Origin: an uncultured Saccharospirillaceae bacterium
Lineage (GTDB): Bacteria > Bacteroidota > Bacteroidia > Flavobacteriales_D > CAJJDF01
Length of the DNA stretch: 64,000 nucleotides
Direction: 5' to 3'
Assembly (NCBI GenBank): GCA_950054195.1
Contig: CATLPG010000005.1
Location: forward strand, 35,681 to 99,680
The position numbers were made by a program, and so were the translations under genes. Every line of letters starts with the position of its first letter. Within the stretch, counting starts at the first letter, position 1. The notes under the pieces were generated by a model. That model ran no database searches. It was not told where the DNA came from and was given only the letters and a program-made list of their open reading frames with translations. This document shows, one piece after another, positions 38,272-46,602 of this stretch.

Positions 38272-39215
38272 TAGATTAGCACTACCATCTCACGGTAAAA
38301 GGGGATTCCTAATATAATATTTAATGGAAAAGTAATTCCTAAAGCCATTGGTAAGTACAATCCTGGGTTAGCATTTGGGACAGCATTTTTCATTGCAGCA
38401 GGAACTGCAATATAGGATGCACTAGCAGCTAAAATGGCAAAAAGAATAAGGTTTCCTTCAACGGAAGTGAAAAACCCAGCCACAAACAAGGCGGATATTC
38501 CAGTGAAAAATGGAAAAACAATTGCAAAAATAAAAGGTGTTATTCCCTTTTTAAATAAGCTGCCAATATATTTTCCACTCGTGATACCCATATCTAATAA
38601 AAAGACAGATAAAAAACCAACAAAAATATCTGTTGTAAAAGGTTTAATACCTTGGGCTTGACTTTCGTTTGCTAAAAAACCGATAACCAAGCTACCTAAA
38701 ACAATGAGTACACTGCTATTTGTTAACGAGTGTTTCAATATACTGCCCATACTCGATTGTGAGTTTTTTTCTTTAGAGAACCAACGGATAAGCAATATCC
38801 CAGAGATAATGGCAGGAGCTTCCATGATAGCCATAACAGCTATCATATGAGCCGAATAGGTTATGTTGTTAAATTCTAGAAAAGCAATGGTTGTTACAAA
38901 AGTTACCGCACTAACAGAACCATAAGCAGCTGCAATAGCACCAGAGTTTTCTACACTTAGGTATTTTTTTAATAGAAAAAAAGCTATAAATGGAATAGTA
39001 AAAGCAATTGCACCAGCAAATACCATACTCCATATAACTTCATTGTTAATTTGTTGATGCGATAGTTCTTGTCCACCATTAAATCCAATACACAGTAGCA
39101 AATAAAGAGAAATAAATTTTGATGAGTTCGCAGGTATCTTTAGGTCACTTCCAATTTGGCTGGCAAAAATACCTAATACAAAAAATAGTAGTGCTGGGTT
39201 TGTAAGATTATCCAA
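38268..39215 (-). CDS. sbtA: sodium-dependent bicarbonate transporter, SbtA family
   Basis: A 315-residue membrane protein with about ten hydrophobic segments and the SbtA/DUF897 layout. It has [22 protein letters not shown] and [19 protein letters not shown] at the N-terminus, [20 protein letters not shown] in the first half, and a second inverted-like half with [20 protein letters not shown] and [16 protein letters not shown]. Cyanobacterial SbtA imports bicarbonate with Na+. In a heterotroph it would feed carboxylases such as those of anaplerosis or the biotin carboxylase at 58569. The start appears to be a TTG two bases after the small ORF upstream, so translation is probably coupled. No SbtB-like PII gene is adjacent. 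Confidence 0.85.
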   Translation of the reverse strand: MDNLTNPALLFFVLGIFASQIGSDLKIPANSSKFISLYLLLCIGFNGGQELSHQQINNEVIWSMVFAGAIAFTIPFIAFFLLKKYLSVENSGAIAAAYGSVSAVTFVTTIAFLEFNNITYSAHMIAVMAIMEAPAIISGILLIRWFSKEKNSQSSMGSILKHSLTNSSVLIVLGSLVIGFLANESQAQGIKPFTTDIFVGFLSVFLLDMGITSGKYIGSLFKKGITPFIFAIVFPFFTGISALFVAGFFTSVEGNLILFAILAASASYIAVPAAMKNAVPNANPGLYLPMALGITFPLNIILGIPFYREMVVLIY

Positions 39216-39217
39216 GA

Positions 39218-39475
39218 TTATTTGATTTTAATTACCGTGTTTTTTTCGTACGAAATCTGTTTGCCTAAACTTTCTAAGTGCAGGGTAAATCCATGAATGA
39301 GAATTGAAGGTAAATCTGAAACAATAATTTGACCATTTTCCTCTTTAAGACTTCTTGCTTTATCGTGTAACCCTCTTTTCGCTAAAAAAGATCTAAACTC
39401 GCTTAACACATCTTTATTCAACTCCTTATTTCCTTTTGGAGTATACTTGCATGATTTTTTTACTATTATTTCCAT
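39218..39475 (-). CDS. small protein co-transcribed with sbtA, function unknown
   Basis: An 85-residue soluble protein, from MEIIVKKSCKYTPKGNKELN to YEKNTVIKIK. It lies immediately upstream of sbtA with two bases between stop and start. It does not show the PII fold motifs of SbtB by eye (no T-loop or C-terminal Cys pair). The conserved placement would suggest regulation or partnering of the transporter, but only context supports this. Confidence 0.65.
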   Translation of the reverse strand: MEIIVKKSCKYTPKGNKELNKDVLSEFRSFLAKRGLHDKARSLKEENGQIIVSDLPSILIHGFTLHLESLGKQISYEKNTVIKIK

Positions 39476-39492
39476 GACATAATTTTTTTGTA

Positions 39493-39519
39493 AAACTATA
39501 AAGTAAAAAGTATAAGTTT
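39493..39519. promoter_or_regulatory. imperfect palindrome between sbt operon and lysR
   Basis: AAACTATA (39493-39500) and TATAAGTTT (39511-39519) form an imperfect inverted repeat in the 75-base divergent region. LysR-type regulators bind dyads with ATA/TAT arms in just this position, so it is a candidate operator for the adjacent regulator. Confidence 0.45.
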
Positions 39520-39550
39520 TTATTTATATTTTTAATGATAAACATAAGCT

Positions 39551-40477
39551 ATGAATTATACTTTACAGCAAATAAAGGCATTTCATTGTATTGCAAAACA
39601 CAAAAGTATTACTAAGGCATCCGAGGAATTAAATTTAACTCAGCCGGCAGTTTCAATACAGTTAAAGCGTTTTCAAGATCAATTTGATATACCTTTAACA
39701 GAGGTTATTGGACGACAATTGTACTTGACTGATTTTGGGTACAAAATATTAGATATTTCGGAAAAAATATTGCAAAATAATGACCAAATAAAAGAGATAA
39801 CAAACAAATATAAAGGAGTTCTTTCTGGTACAATTAGAGTTTCTTCTGTATCAACCGGAAAATATGTGCTCCCATATTTTATATCTGATTTTATAAAAGA
39901 AAATCCACAAGTTGATTTAATAGTGGATGTTTCTAACAGAAATACAGTTATTGAAAAGCTTAAAAAAAATGAAACTGATATTGCTTTAGTTTCTTTATTA
40001 CCGAGCGATATAGAAGTAGATCAATTGGAGTTGATGAAAAATCATTTATTCTTAGTGGCATCTATTAATAATAAGTCTGTAAAAAGAGTTAAAGGATTCA
40101 AGGGGTTGTCAAATGAAAGAATGATTATTAGGGAACAAGGATCTGCCACCAGAAAAGCCATGCAAGCATACTTAGATGCAGCAGATGTTTCATCCTCTCA
40201 AAAGATGGAGTTGATGTCTAACGAAGCAGTTAAACAAGCTGTGTTGGCTAATTTAGGGTGCTCAATTATGCCGTTAATTGGATTGAAAAATGAGTTGTTA
40301 AATGATCAGTTGCAAATTGTAAAAATGAAAAACCTTCCTATTGAAACTTCATGGAAATTTATTTCACTGAAATCAAAAGAGCTCAATATTGCAACTCAAG
40401 CTTTGTTGGCTTATGTAAAAAAGCATAAAGAAGACATTATAAAAGAACGCTTTGATTGGGTAAATGCATTTATATAA
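39551..40477 (+). CDS. LysR-family transcriptional regulator
   Basis: A 308-residue regulator. The N-terminal winged helix-turn-helix (ALQ-type start YTLQQIKAFHCIAKHKSITK, then ASEELNLTQPAVSIQLKRFQ) is followed by a linker helix and a periplasmic-binding-like effector domain from about residue 90 (SGTIRVSSVSTGKYVLPYF). The DNA-binding half resembles CbbR-type regulators. Divergent from the sbtA operon with 75 bases between, so it probably controls bicarbonate uptake in response to a carbon metabolite (inference). Confidence 0.88.
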   Translation: MNYTLQQIKAFHCIAKHKSITKASEELNLTQPAVSIQLKRFQDQFDIPLTEVIGRQLYLTDFGYKILDISEKILQNNDQIKEITNKYKGVLSGTIRVSSVSTGKYVLPYFISDFIKENPQVDLIVDVSNRNTVIEKLKKNETDIALVSLLPSDIEVDQLELMKNHLFLVASINNKSVKRVKGFKGLSNERMIIREQGSATRKAMQAYLDAADVSSSQKMELMSNEAVKQAVLANLGCSIMPLIGLKNELLNDQLQIVKMKNLPIETSWKFISLKSKELNIATQALLAYVKKHKEDIIKERFDWVNAFI

Positions 40478-40496
40478 ATGCAATTTAGCTTAAACG

Positions 40497-40531
40497 AAAA
40501 AGCCGAGGAAAGATACTTTTCTCGGCTTTTT
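40497..40531. terminator. bidirectional intrinsic terminator
   Basis: AAAAAGCCGAG (40497-40507) and CTCGGCTTTTT (40521-40531) form a strong stem flanked by A and T runs. It separates lysR (plus) from the convergent acidic lipoprotein gene (minus). Confidence 0.85.
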
Positions 40532-40557
40532 ATATTGTGTATTAACGGAGAGCTAGA

Positions 40558-41082
40558 TTAGCTATTTCTCCATTCTTCGTAATCTTCTTCCAGGTTATTC
40601 CATCTTTCTTTTGTTTCATCAGTTAGGTTATCCCAACCTTCTTCAACAGAGCTTGATGTTTTCTCCCAGGCTGTCTCAAGTCCATCGCCCATATTTTCTA
40701 ATCCTTCTTCTGTTTCTTCAGCCGTGTTAGCCATCCAATTTTCTAGATCATCTAGCATACTATTAGTTTCAGAATTAATTTCTTCTACTTCCTCGCTAAC
40801 TTCGGTTTTTGTTACCTTGTATGATTCTTTAGCTTCTTCGTAGCTTTCTTCTAGGTCTTCAGAAACCTTGTCGGTATACTCATCAAGCTCTTCTACTCTG
40901 TCATCGTACTTTTCCTCGAATTTACTCCATGAGGCTAATGTATATTCTTCATCGCCATCCGTTTTGTCTTTTACCCATTCAACAAATTCTTCCATTTCTT
41001 TTTCTGCTTTTGTTTCTTGACTTCCGCAAGATGCCATTAGTGTGGCAGAAAGTAATCCTGCTGTAATAAATTTAAATTTCAT
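40558..41082 (-). CDS. acidic helical lipoprotein, function unknown
   Basis: A 174-residue lipoprotein (GLLSATLMASC, Cys19). The mature part is extremely rich in Glu, Asp, Lys and Trp with heptad-like periodicity (VEWVKDKTDGDEEYTLASW, EELDEYTDKVSEDLEESYEE), and ends in repeated W-containing amphipathic units (GWDNLTDETKERWNNL). It looks like a long surface-exposed helix bundle or rod, comparable to stress-associated apolipoprotein-like helical proteins. No catalytic motif. Monocistronic with a shared terminator. Confidence 0.7.
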   Translation of the reverse strand: MKFKFITAGLLSATLMASCGSQETKAEKEMEEFVEWVKDKTDGDEEYTLASWSKFEEKYDDRVEELDEYTDKVSEDLEESYEEAKESYKVTKTEVSEEVEEINSETNSMLDDLENWMANTAEETEEGLENMGDGLETAWEKTSSSVEEGWDNLTDETKERWNNLEEDYEEWRNS

Positions 41083-41146
41083 ACTATTTAGTTTTTGTGT
41101 TCTTAGCTAAACATTGTAAATACTGAGCCAGTGTACTAAGTAATTG

Positions 41147-41377
41147 TTAAACAGCATGTTTTTTCGCTAGTGAATTGTTTGTATAGTGCTGTAGTTGCAC
41201 GATTTGTTTATTATGTACACGGTTGTGCTTATTAATGTTGGAAAATGAGCTTGTATTAAATATTTTTTTGTAATTACGTCTTGCTTCGATTTTAAAAGGA
41301 CATTTAAGTCTTATTAGTTTTTCGTTATTATGTACCAATAATGTTTTATCAGATACATGGATAATGTATTTATTCAT
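41147..41377 (-). CDS. small ORF, 76 residues, function unknown
   Basis: Begins MNKYIIHVSDKTLLVHNNEK, followed by LIRLKCPFKIEARRNYK, and then a polar, histidine- and asparagine-rich tail. The first 40 residues look protein-like, while the tail is low in complexity, so the true gene may be shorter or decayed. It lies between the acidic lipoprotein and the KAP NTPase, and diverges from the latter by 182 bases. Confidence 0.4.
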   Translation of the reverse strand: MNKYIIHVSDKTLLVHNNEKLIRLKCPFKIEARRNYKKIFNTSSFSNINKHNRVHNKQIVQLQHYTNNSLAKKHAV

Positions 41378-41495
41378 TAAGTGATTACGTTATTAAAAAT
41401 GATGGATTAACCTATTGAAAGGTCAAAGGGGCATATAGGTTCACTATATGGTTTGTGTAATAGAGAGTAAAACGAGTAATGTTTTTATTGCTTTA

Positions 41496-41503
41496 TACTT
41501 TTG
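41496..41503 (+). promoter_or_regulatory. candidate -7 promoter box of the KAP NTPase gene
   Basis: TACTTTTG fits TAnnTTTG and lies 56 bases before the ATG at 41560. No convincing -33 box. Confidence 0.35.
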
Positions 41504-41559
41504 GTAATATGTAATATTTTGGATATTATTCAAATAATTAATAAACACATGAGATACAA

Positions 41560-43332
41560 ATGAATATTGTGAAAATTTATAAGGAAAATATTGAATATCC
41601 CATCAATATAAATTTAGAATCTCCTTACTTAAAGTTTAAGTATATAAAAGTCATTAATAATTCTTATAATGTAATTTATAATTATGAAATTTCATTAAAC
41701 GTTAAAGCCAAAGAAATTAATAACGGTTCATCAGCGGGACCAATTCATGTTGAAAAATGGGAAAAAGACATAGGTTATATAAATAAAGAAATTAACTTAA
41801 ATACTACTGAATCTATTAGTGTTGTTGTAGAAAACTTTGAAATATATAAAGGTGTTTGTATAGAACTATACTATGATAATATCCCTTTCATTAGTGTTTC
41901 AAAACCATTTAGTGAATTCCATGAACACATAGGTAACTTATTAAACCAAAAAATATTATTTTCTGCCCCATTTGGCCAAGGGAAATCAACATTTTTAGAC
42001 CTTTATTTTACAGAGAAAAACGACAAGTATAATGTGTTTAAAATTTACCCTGTAAATTATTCTATTGCTAGTAATGAGGATATTTTTAGATATATAAAAA
42101 CCGATATATTATACCAACTTATTGATAAAAATATAGATATTGAAATCAATAATATTTCTTTTTCTCATGCAGCTTATGAATTAGCAATCTCAAATAAATC
42201 AAATGTAATATTTGGTTTCATAAAATTATTTACTGCATTAGGTAAAAATTCAAGACATTTAACTAAAGTTGTCACCGAACTAGAAAGTGCTTTTAATAGT
42301 ATTAAAAACCATCAATTAGATGTTAATCAAGGAGAGTTAAAACTAATAAAATCTTATTTATCAAAAACCAACTTTGATGAAGGTTCACTTTATGAAGATA
42401 ATTTATATACTCAATTAATTAGAGATTACTTAAAGCAACTTAAAAATAATAATACCAAAAAAAATGTACTGCTAATTGAGGACTTAGATAGAATTGATCC
42501 AGATCATATTTTTAGAATATTAAATGTTATTTCTGCACACATAGATATATATAGAAATACAGGTATAGAACAATCGAATAAATTCGATTTTGATAAAATA
42601 GTACTGGTTGCAGACGTTAAAAACATTGAGTATATCTACGAGCATAGATACGGTGAAAATGTTGATTTTGATGGTTATTTGAATAAATTTTTTAGCACTT
42701 CACCTTATTACTATGTCAACAATAGGGTGCAAAAGCAATTAATTAATGAGATCATTGATAAATCTCAAATGAATAGCAGTAATCATTTAAAAAGAGCTTT
42801 TTTATCAGTTGCATATCCATTATATGAAACAGGTTTTTTAACATTAAGAGACACATATAAATTATTAAAATATGACATGCTTCATATTACTCAAACCTAC
42901 AGAACTCATACAAATCATGTAAAAGATTCGCATGCTGTTTTTATGCCTATTATTGGTTTACTTTTAACAATTCAAAATCAAAACTCATTAATAAGAAAAT
43001 TAGAAATATGTAAAAAGAAAAGATATTTCCATAATAAGAGTTATAGGAATCCTCTGTGTCAATATTTAATAGCTCCATTAGCAAAAGAAAACCCGTCTGA
43101 GGATAAACTTTATACATTTATATGGGAATCCAAAAGATTTAATTTTGAAATTGAATATTCACATGAATATGATTTTTTAATTCCTAAATCTGAAAATAGA
43201 GAGTATCCTTCTCATACAAATAATGAGAATCTAAATGAATTTAACTTCTCTGTTGATGACTTTTACGACTTATTGATTTTAAATATACGCAGGTATGAGG
43301 AATTAACCTTTAATAATAGTTTTTATGGATAA
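41560..43332 (+). CDS. KAP-type P-loop NTPase, candidate defence protein
   Basis: A 590-residue soluble protein. Residues 1-120 form a beta-rich domain I do not recognise (VEKWEKDIGYINKEINLN). The NTPase follows: Walker A SAPFGQGKST (135-144, with Ala136 where the first Gly is usual), Walker B NVLLIEDLDRIDPDH (302-316) and a sensor-like strand FDKIVLVADVKNIEYIYEHR near residue 350. The acidic Walker B LLIEDLDR is that of KAP NTPases, the family of PifA and of many solitary ATPases in defence islands. The C-terminal 200 residues are helical and unassigned. No transmembrane helix is obvious, unlike classical KAP proteins. The gene is very AT-rich with many ATA codons compared with neighbours, and sits beside tRNA-Val, suggesting transfer. 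Function unproven; anti-phage activity is inference. Confidence 0.7.
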   Translation: MNIVKIYKENIEYPININLESPYLKFKYIKVINNSYNVIYNYEISLNVKAKEINNGSSAGPIHVEKWEKDIGYINKEINLNTTESISVVVENFEIYKGVCIELYYDNIPFISVSKPFSEFHEHIGNLLNQKILFSAPFGQGKSTFLDLYFTEKNDKYNVFKIYPVNYSIASNEDIFRYIKTDILYQLIDKNIDIEINNISFSHAAYELAISNKSNVIFGFIKLFTALGKNSRHLTKVVTELESAFNSIKNHQLDVNQGELKLIKSYLSKTNFDEGSLYEDNLYTQLIRDYLKQLKNNNTKKNVLLIEDLDRIDPDHIFRILNVISAHIDIYRNTGIEQSNKFDFDKIVLVADVKNIEYIYEHRYGENVDFDGYLNKFFSTSPYYYVNNRVQKQLINEIIDKSQMNSSNHLKRAFLSVAYPLYETGFLTLRDTYKLLKYDMLHITQTYRTHTNHVKDSHAVFMPIIGLLLTIQNQNSLIRKLEICKKKRYFHNKSYRNPLCQYLIAPLAKENPSEDKLYTFIWESKRFNFEIEYSHEYDFLIPKSENREYPSHTNNENLNEFNFSVDDFYDLLILNIRRYEELTFNNSFYG

Positions 43333-43686
43333 AAAAAACTGTAATAATTTTATTTTTAAAAGATTAATAATTGACCATCCATAACATCTAAGTATTCACA
43401 ACAGTATAGAAAGCAATTTGATTAGAAAGTTTCTAAATAAAATTAATATGCTACATATTCTCGTTAAGAAGTTGTTTTATAACTAACTGCTAAGTATAAT
43501 GGTGATTTACCATCTTTTTTACGAATTACACTTTCTCTTAAGAAAACATAAATTCTTAATATATCGCTCATAATCTAAGATTTGAACCATAGAAATCCAG
43601 CACTTTATATTGCACTAAATAATACGGAGAAATTAAAAATTCTCTAAAACAAGAATTAATCTAAATAGCTGGAAATCTTATAAAAC
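43333..43686. other. intergenic region between the KAP gene and tRNA-Val
   Basis: About 350 bases, AT-rich and without a complete gene. It contains a 35-codon minus-strand frame resembling the start of a tyrosine recombinase (listed separately). No direct repeat of the tRNA-Val 3' end was found by eye on either side of the KAP gene. Confidence 0.5.
43464..43571 (-). pseudogene. possible remnant of a tyrosine recombinase N-terminus
   Basis: From ATG at 43571 the frame reads MSDILRIYVFLRESVIRKKD then GKSPLYLAVSYKTTS and stops. The arrangement VFLRE, then KKDGKSPLYLAVS, is like the arm-binding N-terminal domain of Bacteroidota phage and transposon integrases (FLRxxKKxxDGKxPIYLRVS pattern). The rest of the integrase is absent. 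Its position next to the 3' end of a tRNA gene fits a decayed integrative element. The match is short and by eye only. Confidence 0.35.
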
Positions 43687-43722
43687 AAAAAAGCCTTCAA
43701 ACATTAATTTGCTTGAAGGCTT
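43687..43722 (-). terminator. intrinsic terminator of tRNA-Val
   Basis: AAGCCTTCAA (43691-43700) and TTGAAGGCTT (43713-43722) form a 10-base stem. On the minus strand a run of T follows. It lies 10 bases past the encoded CCA. Confidence 0.85.
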
Positions 43723-43731
43723 TGTCTTTAC

Positions 43732-43809
43732 TGGTGGGCGATACTGGATTCGAACCAGTGACCCCCTGCTTGTAAGGCAGGTGCTCTGAACCAACTGAGC
43801 TAATCGCCC
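43732..43809 (-). tRNA. trnV: tRNA-Val (UAC)
   Basis: Minus-strand cloverleaf: acceptor GGGCGAT/ATCGCCC, D arm GCTC...GAGC, anticodon stem CCTGC/GCAGG with loop CTTACAA and anticodon TAC, T arm ACTGG-TTCGAAT-CCAGT, discriminator A and encoded CCA. Its 3' end faces the KAP NTPase gene. Confidence 0.95.
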
Positions 43810-43943
43810 CGAAACGGTTGGCAAATATATATAACTTTTTTATTCTTCCAAAAGAAAATCAAAAAAAAGGTTTTTTATACTTATCAGCACAAATTTTTTA
43901 ATAAAATACTTGGCATATAAAGTCACATTCCTGTTTTTGTTTC

Positions 43944-43951
43944 TATTTTTG
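43944..43951 (+). promoter_or_regulatory. candidate purH -7 promoter box
   Basis: TATTTTTG matches TAnnTTTG and lies 58 bases before the purH ATG; it would drive the purH-mre run. Confidence 0.5.
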
Positions 43952-44009
43952 CACTTATTGTATTTTAACGCTTCAATATCTGCCAGTTTTAGGTAGGCTT
44001 CAATACTAA

Positions 44010-45536
44010 ATGAGTAAAAAAAAAATTAAAACGGCATTAATCTCTGTTTTCCACAAAGATGGTCTTGGTCCTATAGTTGAAGAACTTCATTCTATTGAGG
44101 TTAAATTATTTTCCACGGGAGGTACCCAAAAATTTATTGAAGATATGGGGATACCAGTTGTTCCGGTAGAATCATTAACTTCTTACCCTTCTATTTTAGG
44201 AGGTAGGGTAAAAACATTGCACCCAAAAATTTTTGGAGGTATTTTGTCAAGAAGAGAAAATGAAAGTGATATTGCAGAATTAACTGAGTTTGAAATTCCA
44301 CAAATAGACCTTACCATTGTTGATTTGTATCCATTTGAAGAAACAGTACAGTCTGGTGCAGATGAACAGTCAATTATTGAGAAAATTGATATTGGAGGCA
44401 TTTCTTTAATTCGAGCAGCTGCAAAAAACTATAAGGATACAACTGTAATTTCTAATAGAGAGCAGTACGAAGGTTTACTAGAAATACTTAAAAACCAGCA
44501 AGGGGAAATTACAGCAGATCAGCGAAAAGCTTTTGCTAGAAAGGCGTTTAGAGAATCATCTCACTACGATACCCATATTTATAAGTATTTTGAAGGTGAT
44601 CAAGCGGGGTCTTTTAATGAAAGCTTGAAAGAAAGTAAAGTATTAAGATATGGTGAAAACCCTCATCAAAAGGGATGGTTTTACGGTAATTTGAATGATT
44701 TTTTTGATAAAATTCATGGTAAAGAATTGTCGTATAATAATCTTCTTGATGTTGATGCAGCTGTAAACCTTATGCTTGAGTTTAAAAACGACAAACCAAC
44801 ATTTGCCATACTTAAGCACAATAATGCCTGTGGTTTAGCCACAAGAAATACCATACATGAGGCGTATGTTGATGCATTAGCTGGTGATCCAGTATCAGCT
44901 TTTGGAGGAATTTTAATTAGCAATACCACTATTGATACATCAACAGCAGAAGAAATACATAAGCTTTTTTGCGAAGTAGTTATAGCTCCTTCATTTGATT
45001 TAAATGCGCTAGAAATATTAAAAGGTAAGAAAAATAGAGTTATCTTAGTTCAGAAGAAATTTGAATTACCGAAAACACAATATAGAACGATACTAAATGG
45101 TGTATTAGTTCAAGAAAAAGATAGTGTAACGGATCAAATTTCAGATTTTAAAACTGTAACAGAACAAACACCGTCTAAAGAACAAATGACAGATCTTGCT
45201 TTTGCAAGCAAAATTTGTAAACAAACAAAGTCTAATACAATTGTTTTAGCAAAAAACAATCAACTATTAGCTAGTGGAACTGGTCAAACATCGAGGGTTG
45301 ACGCACTAAGGCAAGCAATACATAAAGCTAAAAGTTTTGGCTTTGATTTAAATGGAGCAGTGATGGCTTCGGATGCTTTTTTTCCTTTTCCAGATTGTGT
45401 GGAAATTGCTTATGAAGAGGGCATTAAAACAGTGATACAACCTGGAGGATCAATTAAAGATCAATTATCCATTGATTTTTGTAACCAAAATGGCGTAGCA
45501 ATGGTATATACAGGTATAAGACATTTTAAACACTAA
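44010..45536 (+). CDS. purH: bifunctional AICAR formyltransferase / IMP cyclohydrolase
   Basis: A 508-residue enzyme for the last two steps of IMP synthesis. The N-terminal MGS-like cyclohydrolase domain has TALISVFHKDGLGPIVEEL, STGGTQKFIEDMGIPV and GGRVKTLHPKIFGGILSRR. The transformylase domain has LRYGENPHQKGWFYG, AILKHNNACGLA (the K-H pair needed for formyl transfer), DPVSAFGGILI and MASDAFFPFPDCVE. It heads a tightly packed plus-strand run, with mreB 11 bases downstream, an arrangement found in many Flavobacteriales. Confidence 0.96.
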   Translation: MSKKKIKTALISVFHKDGLGPIVEELHSIEVKLFSTGGTQKFIEDMGIPVVPVESLTSYPSILGGRVKTLHPKIFGGILSRRENESDIAELTEFEIPQIDLTIVDLYPFEETVQSGADEQSIIEKIDIGGISLIRAAAKNYKDTTVISNREQYEGLLEILKNQQGEITADQRKAFARKAFRESSHYDTHIYKYFEGDQAGSFNESLKESKVLRYGENPHQKGWFYGNLNDFFDKIHGKELSYNNLLDVDAAVNLMLEFKNDKPTFAILKHNNACGLATRNTIHEAYVDALAGDPVSAFGGILISNTTIDTSTAEEIHKLFCEVVIAPSFDLNALEILKGKKNRVILVQKKFELPKTQYRTILNGVLVQEKDSVTDQISDFKTVTEQTPSKEQMTDLAFASKICKQTKSNTIVLAKNNQLLASGTGQTSRVDALRQAIHKAKSFGFDLNGAVMASDAFFPFPDCVEIAYEEGIKTVIQPGGSIKDQLSIDFCNQNGVAMVYTGIRHFKH

Positions 45537-45547
45537 ACCCTACCAAG

Positions 45548-46576
45548 ATGGGATTATTTGATTTTTTTCAACAGGAAATAGCGATAGATTTAGGTACAGC
45601 AAACACTATTATCATTCAAAATGATAAGATTGTTGTAGATGAGCCATCTATTGTGGCGATAGATATTAAAACCGATAAAGTTATTGGGATTGGTAAAAAA
45701 GCCCAGCAAATGCACGGTAAAACTCACGAAACAATAAAAACTGTTCGTCCGTTGAAAGATGGAGTAATTGCTGATTTTAAAGCAGCAGAAGCAATGATTC
45801 GTGGGATGATTAAAATGATGAAGCCTGGTAGGAGTATTTTACCGCCATCTATGCGAATGGTTATTTGTATCCCATCGGGTATTACGGAGGTAGAAAAAAG
45901 AGCGGTAAGTGACTCTGCTCAGCATGCAGGAGCTAAGGAGGTTTACCTTATTCATGAGCCAATGGCAGCTGCAATAGGTATTGGAATTGATGTGGAAGAG
46001 CCAATGGGTAACATGATTATTGATATAGGTGGGGGAACTTCCGAAATTGCAGTAATTGCTCTTGGAGGTATCGTTTGTGATAAATCTATTCGTGTAGCAG
46101 GTGATGATTTCACTTCAGACATAGAAGAATACATGAGACGTCAGCATAACATCTTAATTGGTGAACGCACTGCTGAAAAAATTAAAATAGAAGTAGGAGC
46201 TGCCCTTCCAGATTTAGAAAATCCACCAGAGGATTATCCAGTTAGAGGACGAGATTTAATGACGGGTATCCCTAAAGAAATTTCTATTTCGTATAAAGAA
46301 ATTGCAGGAGCATTAGATAAATCAATTTCTAAAATTGAAGAAGCTATTTTATCAGCTCTTGAAATGACTCCACCAGAATTATCAGCAGATATTTACAAAA
46401 CAGGTATCTATTTAGCTGGGGGAGGTTCACTGCTTAGAGGCTTGGACAAACGAATTTCTCAACGTACGCAATTACCTATCCATATTGCAGATGATCCACT
46501 AAGATCGGTAGTAAAAGGAACAGGTAATGCGCTTAAAAATATTGGGAAGTATCAATTTTTAATGAAAGGACTGTAG
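45548..46576 (+). CDS. mreB: rod shape-determining protein MreB
   Basis: A 342-residue actin-like cytoskeletal ATPase. The phosphate loops are IDLGTANTIII (near residue 15) and IDIGGGTSEIAVIALGG (near 160), with IHEPMAAAIGIG and the adenosine-binding LAGGGSLLRGLDKRI. It polymerises under the inner membrane and guides lateral wall synthesis. First of mreBCD; mreC starts 26 bases later. Confidence 0.97.
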   Translation: MGLFDFFQQEIAIDLGTANTIIIQNDKIVVDEPSIVAIDIKTDKVIGIGKKAQQMHGKTHETIKTVRPLKDGVIADFKAAEAMIRGMIKMMKPGRSILPPSMRMVICIPSGITEVEKRAVSDSAQHAGAKEVYLIHEPMAAAIGIGIDVEEPMGNMIIDIGGGTSEIAVIALGGIVCDKSIRVAGDDFTSDIEEYMRRQHNILIGERTAEKIKIEVGAALPDLENPPEDYPVRGRDLMTGIPKEISISYKEIAGALDKSISKIEEAILSALEMTPPELSADIYKTGIYLAGGGSLLRGLDKRISQRTQLPIHIADDPLRSVVKGTGNALKNIGKYQFLMKGL

Positions 46577-46602
46577 ACAAAGCAATCATTTAAAAATAGC
46601 AA

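Noticed and set aside
41397..41559. Search for a copy of the tRNA-Val 3' end (att repeat) on the far side of the KAP gene
   Set aside because: No matching stretch was found by eye, so element boundaries cannot be claimed.
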